DNA of 54,548 nucleotides from HXMU1420-2 sp040830545 (GTDB lineage: Bacteria; Pseudomonadota; Alphaproteobacteria; Rhodobacterales; Rhodobacteraceae): contig JBFOMB010000080.1 in NCBI GenBank assembly GCA_040830545.1, forward strand, positions 1-54,548, read 5' to 3'. The notes under the pieces are model-generated. The model was given only the letters and a program-made list of their open reading frames with translations, was not told the DNA's origin and ran no database searches. Below are positions 30,305 to 39,460 of this stretch, piece by piece. The translations under genes and the position numbers were made by a program. The stretch's first letter is position 1. Each line of letters starts with the position of its first letter.

Positions 30305-31160
30305 CGAAAAACGGTTGGACGAAGCCACCGGCCAGCACACGACCGGTCACAGCTACGACGGGATCGAAGAGCTGAACACACCCCTGCCGCGTTGGTGGCT
30401 GTGGACGTTCTATGCGACCATTGTCTGGGGGCTGATCTATACCATCGCCTATCCGGCCTGGCCCCTGATCAACGGGGCAACAGCAGGGTTCCTAGGCTAT
30501 TCGACTCGTGGCGAAGTGGCCAAAGAGATCGAGGCGCACGAAGCTGCGAACTCTGATCTGGTGGCGCAACTGGTTGCGGCGGACATGTCCACACTGGATG
30601 CTTCCAGCGATCTGCACCGCTACGGTGTGGCACGTGGTGCATCCGTGTTCCGGGCACAGTGCAGCCAGTGTCACGGGTCAGGTGCGGCTGGGGCCAAAGG
30701 CTATCCCAACCTGCTGGACAACAACTGGCTCTGGGGCGGCACGATGGAAGACATCATGTACACCGTGCGCCACGGCATCCGGAACGATCAGGACGACGAC
30801 GCGCGGTATTCTGAAATGCCCGCGTTCGGTGAAATCCTGGAAGCTGAAGAGATCGAGGCCGTGGTCGCCTTTATCCCGACGCTGGCCGCATCCGAAGGGG
30901 GTGACGCCGACCATCCGGGTGCCGGTGTGTTCGCAGACAACTGCGCCAGCTGCCATGGCGATGCAGGCAAGGGCGACCGGGAACAGGGCGCGCCGAACCT
31001 CGCGGACGCCATCTGGCTCTATGGTGGTGATCCTGAAACCCTTACGGAAACCGTGACCTATTCACGGTACGGCGTCATGCCGGCCTGGGGGCCGCGGTTG
31101 CGCGAAGAAGACGTGCGCGCCGTATCCGTCTACGTGCATTCGCTCGGAGGAGGCGAATAG
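30297..31160 (+). CDS. ccoP: cbb3 oxidase di-haem subunit III
   Basis: This 287-residue protein has the cytoplasmic N-terminal motif YDGIEELNTPLPRWWLWTFY and a membrane anchor. Two c-haem sites follow: CSQCHGSGAAGAKGYPNLLD and CASCHGDAGKGDREQGAPNL, with Met ligands in YSEMPAFG and GVMPAWG. It receives electrons from soluble cytochrome c or the bc1 complex. AAGGAG upstream and the overlap with ccoQ support ATG 30297. A strong terminator follows. Confidence 0.98.
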   Translation: MADEKRLDEATGQHTTGHSYDGIEELNTPLPRWWLWTFYATIVWGLIYTIAYPAWPLINGATAGFLGYSTRGEVAKEIEAHEAANSDLVAQLVAADMSTLDASSDLHRYGVARGASVFRAQCSQCHGSGAAGAKGYPNLLDNNWLWGGTMEDIMYTVRHGIRNDQDDDARYSEMPAFGEILEAEEIEAVVAFIPTLAASEGGDADHPGAGVFADNCASCHGDAGKGDREQGAPNLADAIWLYGGDPETLTETVTYSRYGVMPAWGPRLREEDVRAVSVYVHSLGGGE

Positions 31161-31171
31161 CACGGACCCGG

Positions 31172-31211
31172 CCGGGCGCGCTCTCTCCCTGACGCGCCCG
31201 GTCGCTTTTTT
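31172..31211 (+). terminator. Intrinsic terminator after ccoNOQP
   Basis: CCGGGCGCG (31172-31180) pairs with CGCGCCCGG (31193-31201) across a 12-base loop. TCGCTTTTTT follows. It separates the structural operon ccoNOQP from the assembly genes ccoGHIS, which begin 25 bases later and may be read by partial read-through or their own promoter. Confidence 0.85.
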
Positions 31212-31236
31212 GGCCAGATAGGAAAACGGGCACTCA

Positions 31237-32658
31237 ATGTCTGACAGCTCCGAACCGCTCTACGCTGCACGCGAGCCGATCTTCCCCAAGCGGGTCAAAG
31301 GCACGTTCCGGACCCTGAAATGGTGGATCATGGGCGTAACGCTGGCGATCTACTACCTGACGCCTTGGATTCGCTGGGACCGTGGTCCGAATCTGCCGGA
31401 TCAGGCGGTGCTGGTCGATATGGCCGGGCGCCGTTTCTATTTCTTTTGGATCGAAATCTGGCCGCAGGAATTCTATTTCGTTGCTGGCCTTTTGATCATG
31501 GCGGGCTTTGGCCTGTTCCTGTTCACCTCGGCGCTGGGCCGGGTCTGGTGCGGGTATACCTGCCCGCAAACCGTCTGGACCGACCTGTTCATCCTCGTCG
31601 AACGCTGGATCGAAGGTGACCGAAACGCGCGCGTGCGGCTGTGGAACGAAAAGTGGTCAGCCCGCAAAGCACGCTTGCGTGTGACAAAATGGGTGGTCTG
31701 GTTTCTGATCGCTCTGGCAACAGGCGGGGCCTGGGTGTTCTATTTTGCCGACGCACCGACGCTGGCGCGCGACATCGTGACCTTGCAAGCCGATCCGATT
31801 GCCTATTCCACCATCCTGATCCTGACGGGCACCACATTCATCTTCGGTGGGTTTATGCGCGAACAGGTCTGTATCTACATGTGCCCCTGGCCGCGCATTC
31901 AGGCAGCGATGATGGACCCTGACACGCTGACCGTGGCCTATCGCGACTGGCGGGGCGAACCGCGCGGTAAGCATCGCAAATCCGCCGAGGCTGAAAACCT
32001 GGGCGACTGCATCGACTGCATGGCCTGCGTAAATGTGTGTCCCATGGGTATCGACATCCGCAAAGGGCAGCAGATGGAGTGCATCACCTGTGCTCTCTGC
32101 ATCGATGCCTGTGACGACATCATGGACAAGATCGGAAAGCCGCGCGGGTTGATCGATTACCTTGCGCTCAGCGACGAGGGCCGCGAACGCGAAGGCAATC
32201 CGCCACGTCCGATCTGGCAGCATGTGTTCCGCGTGCGCACGATCCTTTACACGGTGTTGTGGGCGGCCTTTGGACTGGCGATGCTGTACGCCCTGTTCAT
32301 TCGCGCGGACATCAACATGACCGTGTCCCCTGTGCGCAATCCGACCTTTGTGGTCATGGCGGACGGGTCGGTTCGCAATACCTACGAGGTGCGCCTGCAG
32401 AACAAGCATGGCGAAGACCGCGTGTTCCGCCTGACCGCGCGGGGTAACCCGGCTTATGGTCTGACGGTGGAGGGCGATTTGTTCGCGAACCTGAACGTTC
32501 CGGCCAATGAAACGCGGCTAGTGAGGGTTTATGTGACGGTGCCTGCTGGCTCGGACCCGGCAATTGCGGCTAGAACAGACATGCGCCTGTGGGTCGAGGA
32601 CACAGAAAACGGCGACCGGGCGTACAAGGACACCACCTTCAACGGAAAGGAAGGTTAG
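31237..32658 (+). CDS. ccoG: cbb3 oxidase assembly iron-sulfur protein
   Basis: This 473-residue membrane protein has two 4Fe-4S ferredoxin motifs, CIDCMACVNVCPMGID and CITCALCIDACD. Further conserved cysteines lie in membrane regions (VWCGYTCPQTVW and EQVCIYMCPWPRIQ). Several transmembrane helices precede a C-terminal periplasmic Ig-like domain. CcoG is thought to reduce copper for delivery to the oxidase CuB site. It heads ccoGHIS and is directly followed by ccoH. Confidence 0.97.
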   Translation: MSDSSEPLYAAREPIFPKRVKGTFRTLKWWIMGVTLAIYYLTPWIRWDRGPNLPDQAVLVDMAGRRFYFFWIEIWPQEFYFVAGLLIMAGFGLFLFTSALGRVWCGYTCPQTVWTDLFILVERWIEGDRNARVRLWNEKWSARKARLRVTKWVVWFLIALATGGAWVFYFADAPTLARDIVTLQADPIAYSTILILTGTTFIFGGFMREQVCIYMCPWPRIQAAMMDPDTLTVAYRDWRGEPRGKHRKSAEAENLGDCIDCMACVNVCPMGIDIRKGQQMECITCALCIDACDDIMDKIGKPRGLIDYLALSDEGREREGNPPRPIWQHVFRVRTILYTVLWAAFGLAMLYALFIRADINMTVSPVRNPTFVVMADGSVRNTYEVRLQNKHGEDRVFRLTARGNPAYGLTVEGDLFANLNVPANETRLVRVYVTVPAGSDPAIAARTDMRLWVEDTENGDRAYKDTTFNGKEG

Positions 32659-32659
32659 G

Positions 32660-33112
32660 ATGATCAAGGAAATCAACGGTTGGCACGTTCTTGGTGCTTT
32701 TGTCGTAGGGTTTGGCATCATCATTGGCGTCAACCTGACACTGGCCTTCAAGGCGGTGCAGACCTTTCCGGGGCTGGAGGTGAAGAATTCTTACGTCGCC
32801 TCGCAGCAGTTTCAGCAGAACCGCAGCGATCAGGTTGCGCTGGGCTGGGATGTGGCGGCGACCGTCAGCGGGGACGAACTGCGGCTGGAAATCCTGCAGG
32901 ACGGGCGCGCGATTGCGCCTCAGATCGAAAAGGCCGTGTTTGGCCGCGCGACCCATGACAATGCGGACCAGACGCCGGTGTTCGAATTTGATGGCACCGC
33001 GCTTGTGGCTCCGGTCGAGGCCGGGCCCGGCAACTGGAATCTGCGCCTGACCGCGCTGGCAGACAATGGCACTGTGTTTCAGCAACGTGTGATCGTTGAG
33101 GTGATTGAATGA
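32660..33112 (+). CDS. ccoH: cbb3 oxidase assembly protein FixH/CcoH
   Basis: This 150-residue protein has an N-terminal signal anchor (GWHVLGAFVVGFGIIIGVNL) and the family motif FPGLEVKNSYVASQQFQQNR. The periplasmic remainder is a beta-sandwich ending GTVFQQRVIVEV. GAAGGTTAGG before ATG 32660 decides the start. The stop overlaps ccoI as ATGA. It assists late assembly of the oxidase in the membrane. Confidence 0.95.
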   Translation: MIKEINGWHVLGAFVVGFGIIIGVNLTLAFKAVQTFPGLEVKNSYVASQQFQQNRSDQVALGWDVAATVSGDELRLEILQDGRAIAPQIEKAVFGRATHDNADQTPVFEFDGTALVAPVEAGPGNWNLRLTALADNGTVFQQRVIVEVIE

Positions 33113-35229
33113 CCGCGACTGCCGACCCATCTGGCGTGCTGCCGCTGGACAAGGCACCGGATACGTCCGACCTTGTCATGCTGTCGGTTCCGCACCTGCA
33201 TTGTGCCGGGTGTATCGGCAAGGTGGAGCGTGCGTTGAACGCCCTGCCGGGGGTCGAAGAGGCGCGTGTGAACCTGACCTTGCGCCGGGTCACGGCCAAA
33301 GCCAGCCTGCCGCCCGAGGCATTGGTCGATGCACTGGCCAATGCCGGGTACGAGGCGCATGCGCTGGATACCGGCATCGTGGAAAAGGCCAGCGACCCGA
33401 TGGGCCGCGACCTGTTGTTGCGGATGGGCGTGGCCGGTTTTGCGATGATGAATGTCATGCTGTTGTCCGTGGCCGTCTGGGCCGGGGCACCGGGCGTAAC
33501 GCGGGAGTTCTTCCACCTTATCTCGGCCCTGATTGCCCTGCCGGTCGTCATCTATTCGGGCCAGCCGTTTTTCCGCAGCGCGCTCAGCGCCGTGCGGGCA
33601 CGCGGGTTGAACATGGACGTTCCGATTTCACTCGCGATTTTACTAGCGGCAGGCATGTCTCTGTTCGAGGCGCTTTATGGTGGTCACCACGTGTATTTCG
33701 AGGCGGCTGTTTCGCTGACCTTCTTCCTGTTGATTGGCCGCTATCTGGACCATCGCACCCGTGCAGCGGCCCGGTCTGCGGCAAAGGAATTGTCAGCATT
33801 GGAAATCCAGACTGCGCAGCGGATGGAAGACGGACGTGCAGTGCCGGTGCCACTATCTGATCTGCGGGTCGGGGACGAAGTCCTTGTGCCCACCGGAACC
33901 CGCGTGCCGGTTGATGGCGACTTGCTGAGCGGCGAAGCTGTGACCGACCGGTCTTTCCTGACGGGCGAAAGCCGCCCGGTCATGACCGCGCGCAACGAAC
34001 CTGTACGGGCAGGCGAGATCAATGTGGGTGCTCCATTTCGCCTGCGCAGCACGGCTGTGGGCGAAGACACCTCGCTGCGCCGCGTCGCGCGGCTGGTTGA
34101 AGAGGCTGAAAATGCGCGCAACAGCTACACCGGGTTAGCGGATCGCGCCGCCCAGATTTACGCGCCGCTGGTGCATGTGTTGGCACTGGTCGCGTTTGTC
34201 GGCTGGATCATTGCCTCAGGTGACGTTCGGTTTGCGATGAACGTTGCAATCGCGGTTCTGATCATCACCTGCCCCTGCGCGCTGGGCCTTGCTGTGCCCG
34301 CTGTGTCCACGGCAGCCATTGGCAAGCTGTTTTCACTGGGATTTCTGGTGAAATCCGGCACGGCGTTGGAACGTCTGGCTGCGGTGGATCACGTGGTGTT
34401 CGACAAAACCGGCACGCTGACCCGTCCGGAAATTGGCCTGCAGGCTGAGGGGTTTGATGCAGAGGCGCAATCTGTCGCTCTGGCGCTGGCACAGCAATCC
34501 AGCCACCCGGTGTCCCGCGCATTGGCCGCGCGGTTGAGCCACGCCACGCCTGCTGACGTGACGGATGTGCGCGATGTCCCCGGGTGCGGGGTTGAGGCAA
34601 AACTGGACGGCGTACCTGTGCGTCTGGGTCGAGCAGATTGGACCGGCGCGACGGGTGAGGGGCTGTGCCTGCGGATCGATCAGACTATCATCCCGCTTAA
34701 TCAGGAAGAAACCATCCGCGATGGCGCAGAGGAGGCTGTGGCGGGGATCACGGCGCAGGGCCTGTCCACTGAACTGCTTTCCGGTGACGCGGAGGCCCCT
34801 GTGTCTGCCGTTGCGCAGGATCTGGGCATCACAGATTACCACGCTGGCATCAGCGCCGAAGAAAAACACGCCCGCATCACGGCCCATTCCGGCCATGTGG
34901 CCATGGTCGGCGACGGGCTGAACGACACGGCAGCACTGGCTGCAGCCGCCGCCTCGGTCGCACCCAGTTCCGCGCTGGATGCGTCGCGGAACGCGGCGGA
35001 TGTGCTGATCATGCGGGACGAACTGAACGCACTGCCTGCGTTGTTCACTGTGGCGCGCAAGGCGCGAGCGATTTCTTACCAGAACTTTGCGATCGCGGCA
35101 TGCTATAACCTGATAGCGGTGCCAATTGCTTTGGCAGGCTATGCCACACCGCTGATCGCAGCGCTGGCAATGTCGACCTCGTCTTTGACCGTTCTGGTCA
35201 ATGCGTTGCGGGTGAGGAGGGTGAAATGA
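33109..35229 (+). CDS. ccoI: Copper-transporting P1B-type ATPase for oxidase assembly
   Basis: This 706-residue protein has an N-terminal metal-binding domain with LHCAGCIGKVERAL, the membrane metal site ITCPCALGLAVP, the phosphorylation site VFDKTGTLT, the HP motif SSHPVSRAL and the hinge VGDGLNDTAAL. This is a CopA2/FixI-type ATPase that supplies copper for the cbb3 oxidase rather than detoxification. It is translationally coupled to ccoH upstream and ccoS downstream. Confidence 0.97.
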   Translation: MTATADPSGVLPLDKAPDTSDLVMLSVPHLHCAGCIGKVERALNALPGVEEARVNLTLRRVTAKASLPPEALVDALANAGYEAHALDTGIVEKASDPMGRDLLLRMGVAGFAMMNVMLLSVAVWAGAPGVTREFFHLISALIALPVVIYSGQPFFRSALSAVRARGLNMDVPISLAILLAAGMSLFEALYGGHHVYFEAAVSLTFFLLIGRYLDHRTRAAARSAAKELSALEIQTAQRMEDGRAVPVPLSDLRVGDEVLVPTGTRVPVDGDLLSGEAVTDRSFLTGESRPVMTARNEPVRAGEINVGAPFRLRSTAVGEDTSLRRVARLVEEAENARNSYTGLADRAAQIYAPLVHVLALVAFVGWIIASGDVRFAMNVAIAVLIITCPCALGLAVPAVSTAAIGKLFSLGFLVKSGTALERLAAVDHVVFDKTGTLTRPEIGLQAEGFDAEAQSVALALAQQSSHPVSRALAARLSHATPADVTDVRDVPGCGVEAKLDGVPVRLGRADWTGATGEGLCLRIDQTIIPLNQEETIRDGAEEAVAGITAQGLSTELLSGDAEAPVSAVAQDLGITDYHAGISAEEKHARITAHSGHVAMVGDGLNDTAALAAAAASVAPSSALDASRNAADVLIMRDELNALPALFTVARKARAISYQNFAIAACYNLIAVPIALAGYATPLIAALAMSTSSLTVLVNALRVRRVK

Positions 35230-35372
35230 ACGTGTTGATGGTGCTGATCCCCATTTCCCTGTTGCTCGGCGGTCTGGGGCTGGCGGCATTCGTCTGGACC
35301 CTGCGCAGCGAACAATTCTCTGACCCCGAAGGCGACGCCGCGCGTATCCTGCTGGACGATGACGAGCGTTAG
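35226..35372 (+). CDS. ccoS: cbb3 oxidase maturation protein CcoS
   Basis: This 48-residue protein has one membrane helix (MVLIPISLLLGGLGLAAFVW) and the family tail LRSEQFSDPEGDAARILLDD. ATG 35226 overlaps the ccoI stop. CcoS is needed for cofactor insertion into the oxidase. The gene is too short for usual ORF cut-offs but the match is clear. Confidence 0.95.
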   Translation: MNVLMVLIPISLLLGGLGLAAFVWTLRSEQFSDPEGDAARILLDDDER

Positions 35373-35400
35373 CCTGTTCCTCGGCCACAAAGCATGACAT

Positions 35401-36165
35401 ATGGCGCGCATGTCTGATGCGCCGAAACTCAGCCTGTGTATCCCCTGTTACGCCATGGGCGGGCAGGGGGCTGCGTTTTTGAAACACTCGCTGGATATTG
35501 TGGCCCAGCAGACCCTGCGGGATTTCGAGGTGATCGTTGCGGATCAGTCGGACGACGATGCGGTGGCGCAGGTCTGTGACGGAATTTCGGACCTCAACAT
35601 CCGTCACATCTGGACCCGCGAACTGCCTCGGCAAGGATCAGCCAACACCAATGCCGCGATTGAGGTGGCGCAGGGTGAAATCGTCAAAATCCTGTTTCAG
35701 GACGACTTCCTGAACGGTCCCGACGCGCTGGCCCGGATCGCGCAGGCGTTTGATACGCCAGAAACGAAATGGTGCCTGACGGGATGCGATCATTCCCGCG
35801 ATGGACATACCCTGATCCGCCCGTTTCGGCCCCGCTATCACGACCGGATACAGTTCGGGAAAAACACGGTCAGCAGTCCATCTGTGCTGTCTGTACGCCG
35901 GGACGTTGCACCAAGGTTTGACGAAAACCTGATCTGGCTGATGGACGTTGATTACTACTACCAATGCCAGACCCGGTTGGGTCCGCCGACGGTGATCGAA
36001 GAACCGCTCGTAATCAACCGGTTGCATGCCGGACAGGTCAGCGCGGGCGTCAGTCGTGGTTTGGTCCGGTCCGAGCTGCGCTACGTCTGGGATAAATACC
36101 GCGCGACGATGACCTGGCGCGATTGGTGGCACTATGTGGGGCGTATGCGAAAGACGTGGATGTGA
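35401..36165 (+). CDS. Family 2 glycosyltransferase
   Basis: This 254-residue GT-A fold protein starts near MSDAPKLSLCIPCYAMGGQG and continues QQTLRDFEVIVADQSDDDAV. GSANTNAAIEVAQGEIVKIL and FQDDF hold the Asp pair for metal and sugar nucleotide; LMDVDYYYQCQTRLG follows. It probably adds a sugar to a surface polysaccharide. The neighbouring deoxy-amino-sugar genes support this. An alternative start is ATG 35410. The stop is 11 bases from the convergent acyltransferase gene. Confidence 0.88.
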   Translation: MARMSDAPKLSLCIPCYAMGGQGAAFLKHSLDIVAQQTLRDFEVIVADQSDDDAVAQVCDGISDLNIRHIWTRELPRQGSANTNAAIEVAQGEIVKILFQDDFLNGPDALARIAQAFDTPETKWCLTGCDHSRDGHTLIRPFRPRYHDRIQFGKNTVSSPSVLSVRRDVAPRFDENLIWLMDVDYYYQCQTRLGPPTVIEEPLVINRLHAGQVSAGVSRGLVRSELRYVWDKYRATMTWRDWWHYVGRMRKTWM

Positions 36166-36176
36166 AACCCGCCGCT

Positions 36177-37118
36177 CTACAACGCCAATTCGTAGTGCTG
36201 AAACACCACAGATCGCGCGCCGAACATCTCTTTCTGACGTGACAGCCCCACGTTCAGCTGTTGGCCCCCATCCGTCGTGGAAATGCCGAAATCAAACCAC
36301 GCCTTGTCGGCAAACACGTCATCCAGCAGATGGCGGATCAATAGATCCAGCGCCCCAACATCGCGTCCTGTGGGCGCGGCGGCGATATACTGTGCGTGTG
36401 CTACGGGACCACAATCGAACATCACCACACCTGCAATCATTGCCCCATCCAGAAAGCTGCCAAACAGACGAATTTTCTGCGGGAACCGTGCTTGTAGCAG
36501 GTTGATTTCGTCGAGGCTGTGCAACGGGGCTGCGTCGTGTCGATCCGCCAGAGTGCCGGTCAGCACCTCCCAAAACGCGGCAAAGTCCTGCGTTTCTGCC
36601 ACCTCAACCCCGTTGCGCCGCGCCTTACTCGCCCCGCTTTTCCGTCCCTTGGCGAGCGGTAGGCGGCGATCCATGGGAATAGCAGACGCGACATCCGTGC
36701 GCACTGGCATGGCCCCCAGCCGGAACAGGGCATAGATGTCTTCCTCCGCTGGCTGGGTGTGGAATATGTGCGGGACGGGTTTGTAGGTCAGGCGGGAATA
36801 GCCATCAGCGCGCAGCTGCGTGGTCAGGGTGTCCACAACCTCGATCATCAAGCTTGCGGACATTGAGGTGCCGGACAAGATCCCGCCGTAGGTCAGGCCG
36901 CCATGGCTTTGGATCGTGTCTTCACGCCGGTTTGCGGGCAGTAGCGCGACCAGTTCTCCCTCGCGCTCGATCAGGTAAGAAGCATCCTGAAACCGATCCG
37001 CGTGATACTCCATGAACCCGCGATCATGCAGGAAGGTGGCATTTTTCGCCTGCGTCACAAACGCATTCCAAGCCTCGGCGTCATCAGGCGCGAACCGCCG
37101 GGCGCTGAGCGTGCTCAT
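36177..37118 (-). CDS. FemAB/GNAT-like acyltransferase
   Basis: This 313-residue protein begins MSTLSARRFAPDDAEAWNAF, followed by ATFLHDRGFMEYHADRFQD, a segment typical of the FemAB-related acetyltransferase family found in polysaccharide clusters. The C-terminal half has AGVVMFDCGPVAHAQYIAAA and LIRHLLDDVFADKAWFDFGI. It likely transfers an acyl or aminoacyl group to a sugar. ATG 37118 overlaps the stop of the upstream gene; a longer frame to 37391 lies inside that gene and is rejected. Confidence 0.8.
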   Translation of the reverse strand: MSTLSARRFAPDDAEAWNAFVTQAKNATFLHDRGFMEYHADRFQDASYLIEREGELVALLPANRREDTIQSHGGLTYGGILSGTSMSASLMIEVVDTLTTQLRADGYSRLTYKPVPHIFHTQPAEEDIYALFRLGAMPVRTDVASAIPMDRRLPLAKGRKSGASKARRNGVEVAETQDFAAFWEVLTGTLADRHDAAPLHSLDEINLLQARFPQKIRLFGSFLDGAMIAGVVMFDCGPVAHAQYIAAAPTGRDVGALDLLIRHLLDDVFADKAWFDFGISTTDGGQQLNVGLSRQKEMFGARSVVFQHYELAL

Positions 37119-37789
37119 GCCTCGATCCGGAAGTATCGGTAGGCGCTGACTCGGGACGGTTCCGCCGGATGACCATTTAGCAATTGGCCCGGCTCTTTGA
37201 AGCTTTTGTTCACGACCGCCGCCATGCCGACAAAGCAATCTGCGGCCAGTGTGACATTGTCCGCGAAGCTGGCATTCACACCGACAAAACAGCTGGCACC
37301 AATCTTGCAGTACCCCGATACAACTACATGGCTGGACAGGAAGCAGTAATCGCCAATCCGGCTTTGATGACCGATATGGTTGCCAGACCACAGCACCACT
37401 CCATCGCCGATCTGAACCCCGTGCTGCACCACGTTGTTTTCGAAAATGAAGACATTGTCGCCCAGCGTTGCCGTCCGCCAGACCATGGCGCGGGGGCTGA
37501 TGAAATTGGCAAGCGTATACCCCTTGTCGCGTGTAATCCCGATCAGGCGTGCACGCACTCGGTTCAATTTCGTTGACGTGATCGCCACATGCGCGGCAAC
37601 CGTGTCCGGGGCAAAGTGTTCCTGCGCCTCTTCCAAAGCAACCACTGGAAGGCCGAACTTCTCGGTCTCGTCCAGATACTCCGCCTCTACCGCAAATCCG
37701 ACCACGTCATAATCGCTGTCCACGGTGAAGTATTCATACGCGATATCCGCGAACTCACCCGCGCCGATGATCAAAAGGGGGTTGGACAT
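37115..37789 (-). CDS. PglD/NeuD-type sugar O- or N-acetyltransferase
   Basis: This 224-residue protein has an N-terminal nucleotide-binding-like domain (PLLIIGAGEFADIAYEYFTV) and a C-terminal left-handed beta-helix of hexapeptide repeats (LGDNVFIFENNVVQHGVQIG, IGDYCFLSSHVVVSG, IGASCFVGVNASFADNVTL). This is the plan of PglD-like acetyltransferases acting on UDP- or dTDP-amino sugars. It is coupled to the FemAB-like gene and diverges from the ketoisomerase gene. Confidence 0.88.
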   Translation of the reverse strand: MSNPLLIIGAGEFADIAYEYFTVDSDYDVVGFAVEAEYLDETEKFGLPVVALEEAQEHFAPDTVAAHVAITSTKLNRVRARLIGITRDKGYTLANFISPRAMVWRTATLGDNVFIFENNVVQHGVQIGDGVVLWSGNHIGHQSRIGDYCFLSSHVVVSGYCKIGASCFVGVNASFADNVTLAADCFVGMAAVVNKSFKEPGQLLNGHPAEPSRVSAYRYFRIEA

Positions 37790-37882
37790 GTGACTGCTCC
37801 GCGCTTCGTGCCCGACGCCCTTTGCGGCCCGGGTTCGAACCGAGTATACCGGGGCAAAATCACAGACGCGAGGCCGGGTTCA

Positions 37883-38293
37883 GTGCCCCTGAAAGATTGC
37901 CGCATCATCGACCTGCCCAAAATCTCGGATCCACGCGGGAACCTGACATTTGTCGAGGGCCAAAACCACATCCCGTTCGACATCAAACGGGTTTATTACC
38001 TGTATGACGTGCCCGGTGGTGCGGATCGCGGGGAACATGCGCACAAGGCGTTGCATCAGTTTGTGATCTGTATGTCCGGCAGTTTTGACCTGCTGCTGGA
38101 TGATGGGTTCAACAAGCGCACCTTTCATCTGAACCGGTCATATTATGGGGTTTATGTCTGCCCGATGATGTGGCGGTACCTCGACAATTTCTCGTCCGGC
38201 GCAGTGTGCATGGTGATGGCGTCCGCCCCCTATAGCGAAGATGATTACATCCGCGACCGCAATGAATATCTGCGTGCGGTGGGTGCGGCGTGA
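37883..38293 (+). CDS. QdtA/FdtA-like sugar 3,4-ketoisomerase (WxcM family)
   Basis: From GTG 37883 the product is 136 residues, the length of FdtA/QdtA proteins. Key segments are IIDLPKISDPRGNLTFVEGQ, IKRVYYLYDVPGGADRGEHA with the catalytic His, and HKALHQFVICMSGSFDLLLD. The cupin barrel converts dTDP-4-keto-6-deoxyglucose to its 3-keto isomer. The GTG start is preferred because the family begins just before the LPKISDPRG block; the frame stays open further upstream into the divergent gene. The stop overlaps the aminotransferase gene. Confidence 0.88.
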   Translation: MPLKDCRIIDLPKISDPRGNLTFVEGQNHIPFDIKRVYYLYDVPGGADRGEHAHKALHQFVICMSGSFDLLLDDGFNKRTFHLNRSYYGVYVCPMMWRYLDNFSSGAVCMVMASAPYSEDDYIRDRNEYLRAVGAA

Positions 38294-39381
38294 AGGTTCC
38301 GTTCCTTGATTTGAAAACGCTGCATGCGGAAATTCAGGATCAGTTGGATGCGGCCCTGCTGCGGGTGTCGCAATCTGGTTACTACATTATGGGTCCCGAG
38401 CTGTCGGCGTTCGAAGAAGATTTCGCGCGTTACACCGGTGCCGCGCGTTGTTTGGGCGTGGCCAATGGGCTGGACGCCTTGGTGCTTGGGCTGCGGGCCA
38501 TGGGGATTGGCGCGGGGGACGAGGTGATCGTGCCCGCGAACACTTACATCGCCACTTGGCTCGCTGTCAGTCAATGCGGCGCAGTGCCGGTACCTGTGGA
38601 GCCGCTGGAAAACACTTACAATATGGACGCCGAGGCAGCCGAGGCCGCGATCACGTCGCGTACCCGCGCGATCCTGCCGGTGCATCTGTATGGCCAGCCG
38701 GCGGACATGGACGCCATTCACGCGGTCGCGGGACGTCACGGACTGCAGGTTCTGGAAGATGCCGCGCAAGCCCATGGCGCGCGTTACAAGGGGCAACGCA
38801 TGGGCAGTACCGGGACGGCGACATGGAGCTTCTATCCCGGTAAAAACCTTGGTGCGTTGGGCGATGGTGGCGCGCTGACCACACAAGACCCGGACCTGGC
38901 AGAGCGTGTGACGCTGCTGCGGAACTACGGATCTTCGCAGAAATACGTACACGAGATGCAGGGCGTGAACAGTCGACTGGACCCGATGCAAGCAGCGGCT
39001 TTGGGCGTAAAGCTGACCCTTCTGGACGAGTGGAACGACCGCCGTCGTGCCATTGCCGCTCGATACACCGAAGCGTTTTCCGCTGCTGGTTTGACCGTGC
39101 CGCATGTGCCGAACTGGGCCGAGCCTGTCTGGCACCTTTACGTTCTTCGCCACTCGAACCGGGACGCCTTGCGTGCGCGGCTGGAGGAGGCTGGCATCGG
39201 CACCCTGATCCACTACCCGATCCCCCCGCATTTGCAAAAAGCTTACGAAGGGGCGCACACTAAAGGGGCATTCCCCCTGTCCGAACAACTGGCCGAGGAA
39301 ACGCTAAGCCTTCCGATGAGCCCGGCACAGACCGATGCGCAAACGGAGTATGTTATCTCCCAGGTTTGTACGCTTGCATAA
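38290..39381 (+). CDS. DegT/DnrJ-type sugar aminotransferase (QdtB/FdtB-like)
   Basis: This 363-residue PLP enzyme starts with GTG overlapping the ketoisomerase stop. Marks are VPFLDLKTLHAEIQDQLDAA, GVANGLDALVLGLRAMGIG, VHLYGQPADMDAI, LEDAAQAHGARY and SFYPGKNLGALGDGGAL with the PLP lysine. It would aminate the 3-keto sugar made by the preceding enzyme, giving a dTDP-3-amino-3,6-dideoxyhexose. The nearby acetyltransferases could then acylate the amine. Confidence 0.92.
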   Translation: MKVPFLDLKTLHAEIQDQLDAALLRVSQSGYYIMGPELSAFEEDFARYTGAARCLGVANGLDALVLGLRAMGIGAGDEVIVPANTYIATWLAVSQCGAVPVPVEPLENTYNMDAEAAEAAITSRTRAILPVHLYGQPADMDAIHAVAGRHGLQVLEDAAQAHGARYKGQRMGSTGTATWSFYPGKNLGALGDGGALTTQDPDLAERVTLLRNYGSSQKYVHEMQGVNSRLDPMQAAALGVKLTLLDEWNDRRRAIAARYTEAFSAAGLTVPHVPNWAEPVWHLYVLRHSNRDALRARLEEAGIGTLIHYPIPPHLQKAYEGAHTKGAFPLSEQLAEETLSLPMSPAQTDAQTEYVISQVCTLA

Positions 39382-39460
39382 GACACGCAACACGTCGCAC
39401 GTCACGCCGCAGCCCCGGACATGATCCGGGGCCTCCACCTTTTGGTTTAAAAAACTACAG

